Below are positions 1 through 5,431 of a DNA stretch of 7,630 bases, piece by piece. The notes below the pieces were generated by a model that worked only from the letters and a program-made list of their open reading frames with translations, ran no database searches and was not told where the DNA came from. Source of the DNA: an uncultured Collinsella sp. (GTDB lineage: Bacteria > Actinomycetota > Coriobacteriia > Coriobacteriales > Coriobacteriaceae); contig CALBUZ010000119.1 in assembly GCA_937969105.1 (NCBI GenBank), forward strand, positions 1 through 7,630, in the 5' to 3' direction. The position numbers and the translations under genes are program-made. The number at the start of each line of letters is the position of its first letter. The first letter of the stretch is position 1.

Positions 1-416
1 GGCTGGTCGGCGTGCAGGTACGCCCAGTCCATCATAAAGGTGGCCGAAGACAGCGCACCGATGGCCAGCGCGTCGTCGGGACACGAAAGCTCAACCTCAA
101 AGACACGCTCGTCATGCTCGCTCACGCGCGTGCGACCGCACGAGATGCTGCCGGCAAGACCGGTCTCGTTCATGAGCTCGACCGTCACGTGCTCCAGCAG
201 GTGGCAAAGCTCGGTCTGGCCCATGCAGTCCTGGAACTCGCGACCCGAATCGCCCAGGCACAGATGCTTGGCAATCGCGGGCACCAGGTAGTACACGCGC
301 GCCGTGGCCTCGATATCCTCCGAGGTCATGAGCGGCATGCCGGGGTTCACCAGCACATGCGCGCAGATCTTGTCCTCGCTGACGGTGACCTTAAGGATGT
401 TGAACAGGCCTGCCAT
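1..416 (-). CDS. Protein with cyanophycin synthetase N-terminal-like domain (partial, 3' end off window)
   Basis: The frame starts with ATG at 416-414 and stays open for 138 codons to the window edge, so the C-terminus is missing. A strong AGGGGAG ribosome binding site lies just upstream, and the gene starts 24 bp after the stop of the CNNM-type gene, so the two are probably cotranscribed. What is seen: a short beta-like start (FNILKVTVSEDKI), then a Gly/Asp stretch near residues 55-66, then HLLEHVTVEL at residues 72-81, then GLAGSISCGRTR near 86-97 and a FEVELSCPDD segment near 106-115. In cyanophycin synthetases the N-terminal domain carries a comparable 'HxxEHVAxEL' helix followed by a 'G+TR...VFEY' strand, which is why I assign this similarity by eye. 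Whether ATP-grasp and Mur-ligase domains follow cannot be seen. It could be a stand-alone small domain protein or the start of a ligase. The reading frame is secure; the family call is moderate. Confidence 0.72.
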   Translation of the reverse strand, partial: MAGLFNILKVTVSEDKICAHVLVNPGMPLMTSEDIEATARVYYLVPAIAKHLCLGDSGREFQDCMGQTELCHLLEHVTVELMNETGLAGSISCGRTRVSEHDERVFEVELSCPDDALAIGALSSATFMMDWAYLHADQ

Positions 417-440
417 AACTCTCCCCTACTCTTCCTTGCC

Positions 441-1814
441 CTACTCGTCGCCATCGTGCGGGTCCGCAGAGCCCGCACCCGACGCCGCCGGCTTCTCTGC
501 CGAGGACTCGGAATCCTTCTTATCGGTTTCGGCCGGAGCGATCACGCGAATGAGCGAGATGCGCTGGCCACGCATCGACTGTACCTTGAACTTGTACCCT
601 GCGACCTCAAACACCTCTCCGATGTCGGGCACCGAGTCGCAAAGCTCCAAAATCCAGCCGGCGATGGTCTCATAATCATCGCTTTCCTCGAGCGGCCAAC
701 CAAGCTCAATCGCGTCATCGCACGAAAAACGCCCATCGACGAGCCACTCGCGGCGCGAAAGGCGCGTGAGGTACTTGTTGTCGGGGTCGAACTCGTCCTC
801 GATCTCGCCGACGATCTCCTCGACGATATCTTCGATGGTGATGATGCCGGCCGTGCCGCCGTACTCGTCCACGACCACTACGATCTGGTCGTGCGAGGTC
901 TGCATCTCGGACAGCAACGGCAGGATGTCCTTGGTATCGGGCACAAAGGTGGCGTCGCGCAGGTAATCGGCGATGGGCTGGTCGCCCTTGCCGTCGAGCG
1001 CGGGCTGAATCAGGTCCTTGATGTGCGCGATGCCGGCGACGTTGTCGGGATCCTCGTGATAGACGGGGATGCGACTGAAGCCGGTCTGGCGCATGGTGGA
1101 CAGCACGTCGGCGACCGTCTCGTCGTCCTCGCACATGGTGGTGTCCACACGCGGCACCATGACCTCGCGGGCAACGGTGTCGCCCAGGTCGAAGATCTCG
1201 TGGATCATGCGCTTTTCCTCGTCGAGCAGGTCGTCCTGCTCCGAGACCATGTACTTGATCTCTTCCTCCGAAACGTTCTGGCGGTCGTCGGCGCTCTTGA
1301 TGCGCAGGATGCGGGCCAGACCATCGGAGCAAGCGCCGGTCAGCCACACGAGCGGACGGGCGATCTTTTGGAACACGGAAAGCGGTCCCACGACCTGCTT
1401 GGATACGCCCTCGGCGTTAGCGAGGCCGATGCGCTTGGGCACGAGTTCGCCGATCACGATGGACACGAAGGCGACGGCGACGGTGATGATGACCGGCGCC
1501 AGGCCGCGCGCGATGGCAGAGAGCGGCGCGATGCCAAAGCTCATGAGCCACGTGGCAAGCGGGTCGGACAGGCTCGTCGAGGCGACGGCGGACGAGGCGA
1601 AGCCCACGAGCGTGATGGCGACCTGGATGGTGGCCAACAGCTGATCGGAGTCGGCGGCGAGCTGGACGGCGCGCTCGGCGCGCTTATCGCCCTCCTCGGC
1701 ATCATGCTCCAACACGGCGCGCTTAGCCGTGGTGAGCGCCATCTCGGACATAGAAAAGTAGCCGTTGATAAGCGTCAGGACGAGGGTAGTGATAAGGGAG
1801 ATGGTTATGTCCAT
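441..1814 (-). CDS. CNNM/CorC-type 'hemolysin family' membrane protein (DUF21 - CBS pair - CorC domain)
   Basis: A complete 457-residue membrane protein of the CNNM/CorC/TlyC-related family, thought to work in Mg2+/Co2+ efflux or ion homeostasis; 'hemolysin' is a historical name. Domains in order: DUF21/CNNM membrane domain (about 1-190) with the N-terminal signature NGYFSMSEMAL (17-27), membrane helices near 3-22, 60-82 and 105-122, and the conserved GELVPKR (122-128); CBS pair (about 213-335) starting at AREVMVPR (215-222) and ending with VDEYGGTAG (315-323) and a long acidic helix; CorC_HlyC domain (about 348-425); and a charged, low-complexity tail (426-457). The length is normal for the family. 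The ATG at 1814-1812 is the only plausible start, because upstream codons in frame reach a stop without another start codon. The GGAGG lies about 15 bases upstream, which is further than usual. The next gene follows after 24 bp. No frameshift is seen. Confidence 0.93.
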   Translation of the reverse strand: MDITISLITTLVLTLINGYFSMSEMALTTAKRAVLEHDAEEGDKRAERAVQLAADSDQLLATIQVAITLVGFASSAVASTSLSDPLATWLMSFGIAPLSAIARGLAPVIITVAVAFVSIVIGELVPKRIGLANAEGVSKQVVGPLSVFQKIARPLVWLTGACSDGLARILRIKSADDRQNVSEEEIKYMVSEQDDLLDEEKRMIHEIFDLGDTVAREVMVPRVDTTMCEDDETVADVLSTMRQTGFSRIPVYHEDPDNVAGIAHIKDLIQPALDGKGDQPIADYLRDATFVPDTKDILPLLSEMQTSHDQIVVVVDEYGGTAGIITIEDIVEEIVGEIEDEFDPDNKYLTRLSRREWLVDGRFSCDDAIELGWPLEESDDYETIAGWILELCDSVPDIGEVFEVAGYKFKVQSMRGQRISLIRVIAPAETDKKDSESSAEKPAASGAGSADPHDGDE

Positions 1815-1885
1815 CGGGAGTTTCTCGAACCTCCAAGATTCGGGACGTTAGGGTAAAACGTTGATGGCGGATACGGCAATTGCGC

Positions 1886-1908
1886 CGGCGCCCGCGCGAG
1901 CGGGGCCG
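1886..1908. other. GC-rich hairpin between trhA and the CNNM-type gene
   Basis: Nine base pairs form between CGGC/CCCGC (1886-1889, 1891-1895) and GCGGG/GCCG (1900-1908), with one bulged G at 1890 and a four-base loop. The hairpin lies 12 bases after the trhA stop codon on the minus strand. No T-run follows on either strand, so it is not a classical intrinsic terminator. It could act as a 3' stabiliser, a pause site or a partial terminator. The rest of the 106-bp gap (1815-1920) shows no convincing promoter, so the CNNM-type gene may depend on read-through from trhA or on a weak promoter I cannot call. Confidence 0.5.
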
Positions 1909-1920
1909 TGGGCGCGGTCG

Positions 1921-2604
1921 CTAGATTACGAAGAGGATCACCGCCATGAACTGGAAGATACTGCCGGCGAGCACCCACAAGTGGAAAACACTGTGCAGGT
2001 AGCGCACGTTTTTGGCGATATAGAACGGCACGCCCACGGTGTAGCACACGCCGCCGACGGCGAGCAGGGCAAGCGCGACGGGGTTCAGCAACGCCACAAG
2101 CTCGGGCAGCTTAAAGACGACGAGCCAGCCCATCAGCAGATAGACCAGGCCGCTTACCCAATGCGGCTGGCGCTCGCGTAGGAAGCACTCGAGGGCGATG
2201 CCGATGATGGCGATGGCCCATACGGCAAAGAACAGTATGGCCCCGCCGTCGTTCGCCAGCGTGATAAGGCAAAACGGCGTATAACTGCCGGCTATGAGCA
2301 GGTAGATGCAGCTGTGGTCGATGATGCGAAACACGCGCTTGGCGCGAGCGGGCTGAATCGCGTGGTAGAGCGTGGAGGCCAGATATTCGAGAATGATGCT
2401 GACACCATAGACAATCGCCGCGGCCATGTGGGCCGGGCCTCCGCCGCGCAGGGCAGCGAATACGATCAGGAGCACCAGGCCCGCGATGCCCAGCAGGCAG
2501 CCGACACCATGGGTGACGGAGTTCATGATCTCCTCGCCCACCGTGTAGTGTGGAACGGCCGCGGTCTTGGGTCGCGGCTTAGAACTGTCGCTCGAATCGG
2601 GCAT
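1921..2604 (-). CDS. trhA: PAQR family membrane homeostasis protein (hemolysin III family)
   Basis: A seven-helix integral membrane protein of the PAQR/hemolysin III family, linked in bacteria to membrane fluidity homeostasis; its enzymatic activity is not well defined. I place the start at ATG 2604-2602 (227 residues). A perfect GGAGG lies 11 bases before it. The frame can be extended by six codons to a TTG at 2622, but that TTG overlaps the GGAGG itself and has no ribosome binding site. Conserved features, numbered from the chosen ATG: GEEIMNSVTHGVG near 23-35 (E24, N28, H32); STLYHAIQP near 77-85 with H81; RVFRIIDHSCIYLLIAGSYTPF near 90-111; and a C-terminal RYLHSVFHLW with H204 and H208. 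H81, H204 and H208 match the family's zinc-binding histidines. The length is typical and nothing appears broken. It is transcribed divergently from the hydrolase. Confidence 0.93.
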   Translation of the reverse strand: MPDSSDSSKPRPKTAAVPHYTVGEEIMNSVTHGVGCLLGIAGLVLLIVFAALRGGGPAHMAAAIVYGVSIILEYLASTLYHAIQPARAKRVFRIIDHSCIYLLIAGSYTPFCLITLANDGGAILFFAVWAIAIIGIALECFLRERQPHWVSGLVYLLMGWLVVFKLPELVALLNPVALALLAVGGVCYTVGVPFYIAKNVRYLHSVFHLWVLAGSIFQFMAVILFVI

Positions 2605-2615
2605 GCCGGTTACAT

Positions 2616-2620
2616 CCTCC
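2616..2620 (-). promoter_or_regulatory. Ribosome binding site that fixes the trhA start
   Basis: On the minus strand GGAGG occupies 2620-2616, followed by an 11-base spacer and ATG at 2604-2602. An upstream in-frame TTG (2622-2620) overlaps this site and cannot use it. This favours the shorter 227-residue protein. Confidence 0.75.
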
Positions 2621-2639
2621 AACGTAAAGAGTTCTCAAC

Positions 2640-2669
2640 ACTATATCAAAGCGTCTGGGTGCGTGCGAA
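2640..2669 (-). promoter_or_regulatory. Probable trhA promoter
   Basis: Read on the minus strand: TTCGCA (2669-2664, four of six matches to TTGACA), an 18-base spacer, then TATAGT (2645-2640, five of six matches to TATAAT). The -10 box lies about 36 bases upstream of the trhA ATG. The -35 box overlaps a near-perfect palindrome at 2663-2677. Confidence 0.5.
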
Positions 2670-2712
2670 ATTTGCACCATACGTGACCCCTTGTTTACCC
2701 ATTCTTTGCTTG

Positions 2713-2741
2713 TTGACGCATTGGCGGCGAACGTCCATAAT
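2713..2741 (+). promoter_or_regulatory. Sigma-70-type promoter of the hydrolase gene
   Basis: TTGACG (2713-2718) and CATAAT (2736-2741) are separated by exactly 17 bases, each with five of six matches to consensus. Transcription would begin near 2748, giving a leader of about 43 bases. The leader contains a dyad at 2760-2773 and an AGGAGA ribosome binding site at 2778-2783. Confidence 0.75.
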
Positions 2742-2759
2742 GCGCTTGCATTAAATGTT

Positions 2760-2773
2760 GATGTATTAACATC
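2760..2773 (+). promoter_or_regulatory. Small inverted repeat in the hydrolase leader
   Basis: GATGT (2760-2764) and ACATC (2769-2773) are perfect inverted copies around ATTA. The dyad sits between the predicted transcription start and the ribosome binding site, five bases before AGGAGA. It could be an operator or a weak leader hairpin. The AT-rich context makes chance occurrence quite possible. Confidence 0.3.
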
Positions 2774-2790
2774 TTATAGGAGAATACCGC

Positions 2791-3756
2791 ATGGCTCAAA
2801 ACGCACGTTCCCATCGAAAGCTCAAGATAGCCGGCATCGTTGCACTGGTGGTTGTCGTTGCGCTGCTCGGATTTGCCGGCAACTTTTTGTTTGACTTTGC
2901 CCTGAACCCCCAAGCGCCGTACACCATGAAGATGATGCAGGATAGCAAGAACGACAAAGAAGGTGAGCAGCCGGATGCCGAGGACACCGAGGCGCGGGCG
3001 TGGTTTAAAGAGAATCGCGAGAGCAGCAGCCTCACCGCAGATGACGGAACCAAGCTTGCCGCTTGGTATTTTGCTGCTTCGGAGAGCACGCACGACTACG
3101 CCGTCTGCCTGCATGGATATACCAACGAGCCCATCGGCATGGCCCGATACGTCAAGCGATTCCACGACCGCGGCATGAACGTACTCGCACCCGCCGCCCG
3201 CGCCCACGAACGCTCCGGCGGCGACTATATCGGCATGGGCTGGCCCGAGCGCCTCGACATCGTCGCATGGATCGAGCGAATCGTTCAGGCTGACCCCGAG
3301 GCGCGCATCCTGGTCTTTGGCGAGTCGATGGGTGCGGCAACCGCCATGAACGTCGCGGGGGAATCTCTGCCCACAAACGTAAAATGCATTATCGAGGACT
3401 GCGGTTATACGAGTGTTTGGGACGAGTTTTCTCTGCAGCTCAAGGACGTGTTCGGCCTGCCCAGTTTTCCCTTGCTCGATGTAGCAAATTTGGTGTGCAA
3501 CGTGCGCGCGGGCTACGACTTTCATAAGGCGAGCAGTGTGGAGCAACTCAAACACGCGACGGTTCCCATGCTGTTTATCCACGGCGACCAGGACACCTTT
3601 GTGCCGTACAGTATGCTCGACCAAAACTACGACGCGTGCGCCAGCAAGGTCAAGCAAAAGCTCACCATCCATGGCGCCACCCACGCCAAGAGTGCGCAAG
3701 TTGACCCCGAGCTCTACTGGAGCACAGTCAACAACTTCCTCGACGAGTATTTTTAG
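2791..3756 (+). CDS. Membrane-anchored alpha/beta hydrolase (COG1073/YqkD-like)
   Basis: A 321-residue serine hydrolase fold protein; its substrate is unknown. Residues 1-12 are basic, followed by a single hydrophobic helix (about 12-35). This suggests an N-in signal anchor with the catalytic domain outside the membrane. Landmarks in the hydrolase domain: HGY (108-110) at the oxyanion-hole position; RAHERSGGDYIGMGW (137-151), like the 'RxHGxSxGxxxGxGW' stretch of YqkD-type hydrolases; nucleophile elbow GESMG with S179; HGDQDTFVP (264-272) with probable acid D268; and catalytic H298 in HGATHA. All three triad residues are present. The Asp often found before the R-x-H stretch is Ala (APAARAH, 133-139). 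ATG 2791 has AGGAGA seven bases upstream and a strong promoter. It is the only plus-strand gene and is monocistronic, ending at terminators near 3773 and 3922. Confidence 0.92.
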   Translation: MAQNARSHRKLKIAGIVALVVVVALLGFAGNFLFDFALNPQAPYTMKMMQDSKNDKEGEQPDAEDTEARAWFKENRESSSLTADDGTKLAAWYFAASESTHDYAVCLHGYTNEPIGMARYVKRFHDRGMNVLAPAARAHERSGGDYIGMGWPERLDIVAWIERIVQADPEARILVFGESMGAATAMNVAGESLPTNVKCIIEDCGYTSVWDEFSLQLKDVFGLPSFPLLDVANLVCNVRAGYDFHKASSVEQLKHATVPMLFIHGDQDTFVPYSMLDQNYDACASKVKQKLTIHGATHAKSAQVDPELYWSTVNNFLDEYF

Positions 3757-3772
3757 GTAAAAAGCAACGTCT

Positions 3773-3797
3773 GGGGCTTTATCTGGCCCCCTATTTT
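3773..3797 (+). terminator. Weak intrinsic terminator after the hydrolase
   Basis: GGGGC (3773-3777) pairs with GCCCC (3786-3790) across an eight-base loop, and CTATTTT follows. It lies 17 bases after the hydrolase stop. The stem is only five pairs, so it may only assist the stronger terminator downstream. Confidence 0.45.
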
Positions 3798-3925
3798 CGG
3801 AAGTATGCGGCAAAATCTGGAACTGCCGACCAGACCGCAGTTTTACCAACAATTTATCAGGGGTTTTGTTGCCAAAAAACGTCGTGTGCTCGGCGATCTC
3901 GAAATTTGCCGCATACTTCCGAAAA
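3794..3925. repeat. 132-bp structured element with perfect 21-bp terminal inverted repeats
   Basis: Positions 3794-3814 and 3905-3925 are exact reverse complements over 21 bases; the arm contains CGGAAGTATGCGGCAAA. Between them lie 90 bases with further nested pairing. GCCGA (3825-3829) pairs with TCGGC (3890-3894). Positions 3841-3852 pair with 3866-3877 at ten of twelve positions around a 13-base loop. A local TCTGG/CCAGA hairpin (3816-3834) is an alternative. The centre is richer in A/T than the flanking genes. No convincing reading frame or target-site duplication is seen. It sits between two convergent genes and abuts the terminator at 3922. It may be a non-autonomous mobile element, a dispersed intergenic repeat or a structured RNA; I cannot tell which. 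Confidence 0.75.
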
Positions 3926-3960
3926 GCCGCCCGTGGACACTGTGCTCACGGGCGGCTTTT
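3922..3960. terminator. Strong bidirectional intrinsic terminator
   Basis: A perfect 14-base inverted repeat, AAAAGCCGCCCGTG (3922-3935) and CACGGGCGGCTTTT (3947-3960), surrounds an 11-base loop. Both strands give a GC-rich stem ending in four T's. It serves the plus-strand hydrolase and the minus-strand DUF362 gene, which converge here. Its first four bases overlap the right end of the 132-bp inverted-repeat element. Confidence 0.9.
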
Positions 3961-4007
3961 GCTAACGTTGCGCCACAAAAGCGCTTGATATGTCCAATAG
4001 ACAGGTG

Positions 4008-5213
4008 CTACTTGACCTCGATGAGCTCGTACTCGCTCGTGCCCAGGCCGATCTTCTCGGCATGCGCGATGCACGCGCGCCAGTCGGTATCGGGATGCGT
4101 GATGCAGAAGGGGTCGTGCGCCTGCTCGCCCTCCAGATGCTCGTGGTTGTGCTCCATCTTGGCCGCGCTATCGGTGAGCTCGGTGTTGGGCAGCGGCTCG
4201 GACGCCATGACGGCGTCGGCGCAGGCCTGATCGATGGCGACCGGGTCGAAGCTCGCGAACATGCCGATGTCGTTGACGATAGGCGTATCGTTTTCGGGAT
4301 GGCAATCGCAGTTGGGGCTGATGTCCATAGCAAGCGAGATATGGAAGCTCGGGCGGCCGTCGACAACGGCCTTGGTGTACTCGGCAATCTTGTAGTTGAG
4401 CACGTCGGCCGCAGCGTCATAGCCGGGCTTGATGGCGTCTTGGTTGCACACGCCGATGCAGCGGCCGCAGCCCACGCAGCGATCGTGGTCGATGGCGGCC
4501 ACGTGGACCGTGCGGGTGTTGCCGTTGGCAAGCTCGCGCTCGCGGGTGTCGTCAAACGAGATGGCGCTGTGCGCGCAGATCTTTTCGCAGGCATGGCAGC
4601 CAATGCAGTGCTCGGTCGCGACGTTCGGCTTGCCGGCGGCATGCTGCTCCATCTTGCCGGCACGGCTGCCGCCTCCCATGCCCAGGTTCTTCATGGCGCC
4701 GCCGAAACCGGCCTGCTCATGACCCTTAAAGTGCGTAAGGCTGATCACGATGTCGGCGTCCATGAGTGCCTGGCCGATCTTGGCTTCGTGTACGTACTCG
4801 CCGCCCTCGACCGGGACGAGCGCCTCGTCGGTGCCCTTGAGGCCGTCGGCGATGATAATCTGGCAACCCGTGGCATACGGGGTAAAGCCGTTCTGGTAGG
4901 CAGTGTCGATGTGCTCGAGCGCGTTTTTGCGGCTACCGACATAGAGCGTGTTGCAGTCGGTGAGGAAGGGCTTGCCGCCCAGCTCCTTGACGACATCCGC
5001 GACGGCGCGGGCGTAGTTGGGGCGCAAAAAGCTCAGGTTGCCCAGCTCGCCAAAGTGAATCTTGATGGCAACGAACTTGTTCTCGAAGTCGATCTGCTCA
5101 ATGCCGGCGCGGCGAATGAGGCGCTTGAGTTTGTCGAGCTGGCTCTCGCGAGCATGCGTGCGCAGGTTGGTGAAGTACACCTTAGCGGGTGCTGCGGGTG
5201 CAGTTGCGGTCAT
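4008..5213 (-). CDS. DUF362 domain protein with two [4Fe-4S] ferredoxin motifs
   Basis: A complete 401-residue protein, probably cytoplasmic, with no signal peptide or membrane helix seen. DUF362 regions flank a ferredoxin insert. The N-terminal part carries KIHFGE (51-56) and GGKPFLTDCNTLY (79-91). HFKGHEQAGFGGAMKNLGMG (161-180) is the usual DUF362 core. The two iron-sulfur motifs are CIGCHACEKIC (C203, C206, C209, C213) and CVGCGRCIGVC (C246, C249, C252, C256); both are complete CxxCxxCxxxC sets for two [4Fe-4S] clusters. The DUF362 fold resumes with SPNCDCHPENDTPIV and SFDPVAIDQAC (321-331). A His/Glu-rich stretch (MEHNHEHLEGEQAH, 353-366) near the C-terminus may bind metal. The role is likely electron transfer or an unassigned redox reaction in an anaerobe. 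ATG 5213-5211 has AGGGG eight bases upstream. The gene is apparently monocistronic and ends at the terminator at 3922-3960. Confidence 0.92.
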   Translation of the reverse strand: MTATAPAAPAKVYFTNLRTHARESQLDKLKRLIRRAGIEQIDFENKFVAIKIHFGELGNLSFLRPNYARAVADVVKELGGKPFLTDCNTLYVGSRKNALEHIDTAYQNGFTPYATGCQIIIADGLKGTDEALVPVEGGEYVHEAKIGQALMDADIVISLTHFKGHEQAGFGGAMKNLGMGGGSRAGKMEQHAAGKPNVATEHCIGCHACEKICAHSAISFDDTRERELANGNTRTVHVAAIDHDRCVGCGRCIGVCNQDAIKPGYDAAADVLNYKIAEYTKAVVDGRPSFHISLAMDISPNCDCHPENDTPIVNDIGMFASFDPVAIDQACADAVMASEPLPNTELTDSAAKMEHNHEHLEGEQAHDPFCITHPDTDWRACIAHAEKIGLGTSEYELIEVK

Positions 5214-5255
5214 AGATCTATCCCCTCGGTCTATATGGCGTTACAGACATAGGAG

Positions 5256-5286
5256 ATGGTACCCGTTGAAGTAGGGTTAATGTCAA
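5256..5286 (-). promoter_or_regulatory. Possible DUF362 gene promoter
   Basis: On the minus strand a perfect TTGACA (5286-5281) is followed 19 bases later by TACCAT (5261-5256, four of six matches to TATAAT). The spacing is longer than the ideal 17, so the -10 assignment is uncertain. The -35 box begins 12 bases from the palindromic element at 5298-5423. Confidence 0.4.
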
Positions 5287-5297
5287 GCACGGCGCCC

Positions 5298-5423
5298 AGT
5301 CATTGGGTAGTCATTGGGGACAGACTTAAATGAGTGCCACCGGGACAGTCCAGGCCAGCGAGCCGGCGAATTGGCAAAGACTGTCCCCGATGACTAGTCA
5401 TTTAAGAACGTCCCCAATGACTA
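5298..5423. repeat. Mosaic palindromic intergenic element (MITE/REP-like)
   Basis: Outer arms 5308-5333 and 5398-5423 are inverted copies: 14 identical bases starting TAGTCATTGGGGAC, three mismatches, then CTTAAATGA identical. Inside, GGGACAGTC (5342-5350) and GACTGTCCC (5379-5387) form a second perfect nine-base inverted repeat around a 28-base GC-rich segment that contains GCCGGC. A 12-base perfect palindrome, ATGACTAGTCAT, lies at 5390-5401. A partial direct copy of the tip, AGTCATTGGG, precedes the left arm at 5298-5307. The motif AGTCAT-T/C-GGGGAC thus occurs in several orientations in 126 bp. No protein is encoded. It lies between the 3' end of the ABC permease gene and the DUF362 promoter. 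A REP-like or transposase-mobilised origin is inference. Confidence 0.7.
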
Positions 5424-5431
5424 ATATGGGG

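Noticed and set aside
12..1856. 614-codon open frame on the plus strand opposite the CNNM-type gene
   Set aside because: It lies antisense to a gene with clear family motifs, shows no domain and has Arg/His/Asp-rich composition typical of the complement of GC-rich coding DNA.
441..2604. Reading the two 'hemolysin' family genes as a toxin locus
   Set aside because: Both names are historical. The domains (DUF21-CBS-CorC and PAQR) point to ion transport and membrane homeostasis, and no toxin, activator or secretion gene is nearby.
2605..2622. TTG start giving trhA six extra residues
   Set aside because: The TTG overlaps the GGAGG that serves the ATG at 2604 and has no ribosome binding site of its own.
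2695..3852. 385-codon minus-strand open frame opposite the hydrolase
   Set aside because: The plus strand has a promoter, ribosome binding site, membrane anchor and full catalytic triad; the antisense frame has none of these.
3805..4230. 141-codon plus-strand frame starting inside the 132-bp inverted-repeat element
   Set aside because: It has no ribosome binding site, reads through a strong terminator and into the antisense of the DUF362 gene. The repeat, not a protein, explains this region.
3990..5252. 420-codon plus-strand open frame opposite the DUF362 gene
   Set aside because: Its translation is low-complexity Val/Ala/Asp/Leu-rich with no motif, while the minus strand encodes intact DUF362 and iron-sulfur motifs.
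5390..5401. The ATGACTAGTCAT palindrome as an intrinsic terminator for the permease gene
   Set aside because: It has no spacer for a loop and no T-run follows on the minus strand; it is better seen as part of the larger palindromic element.
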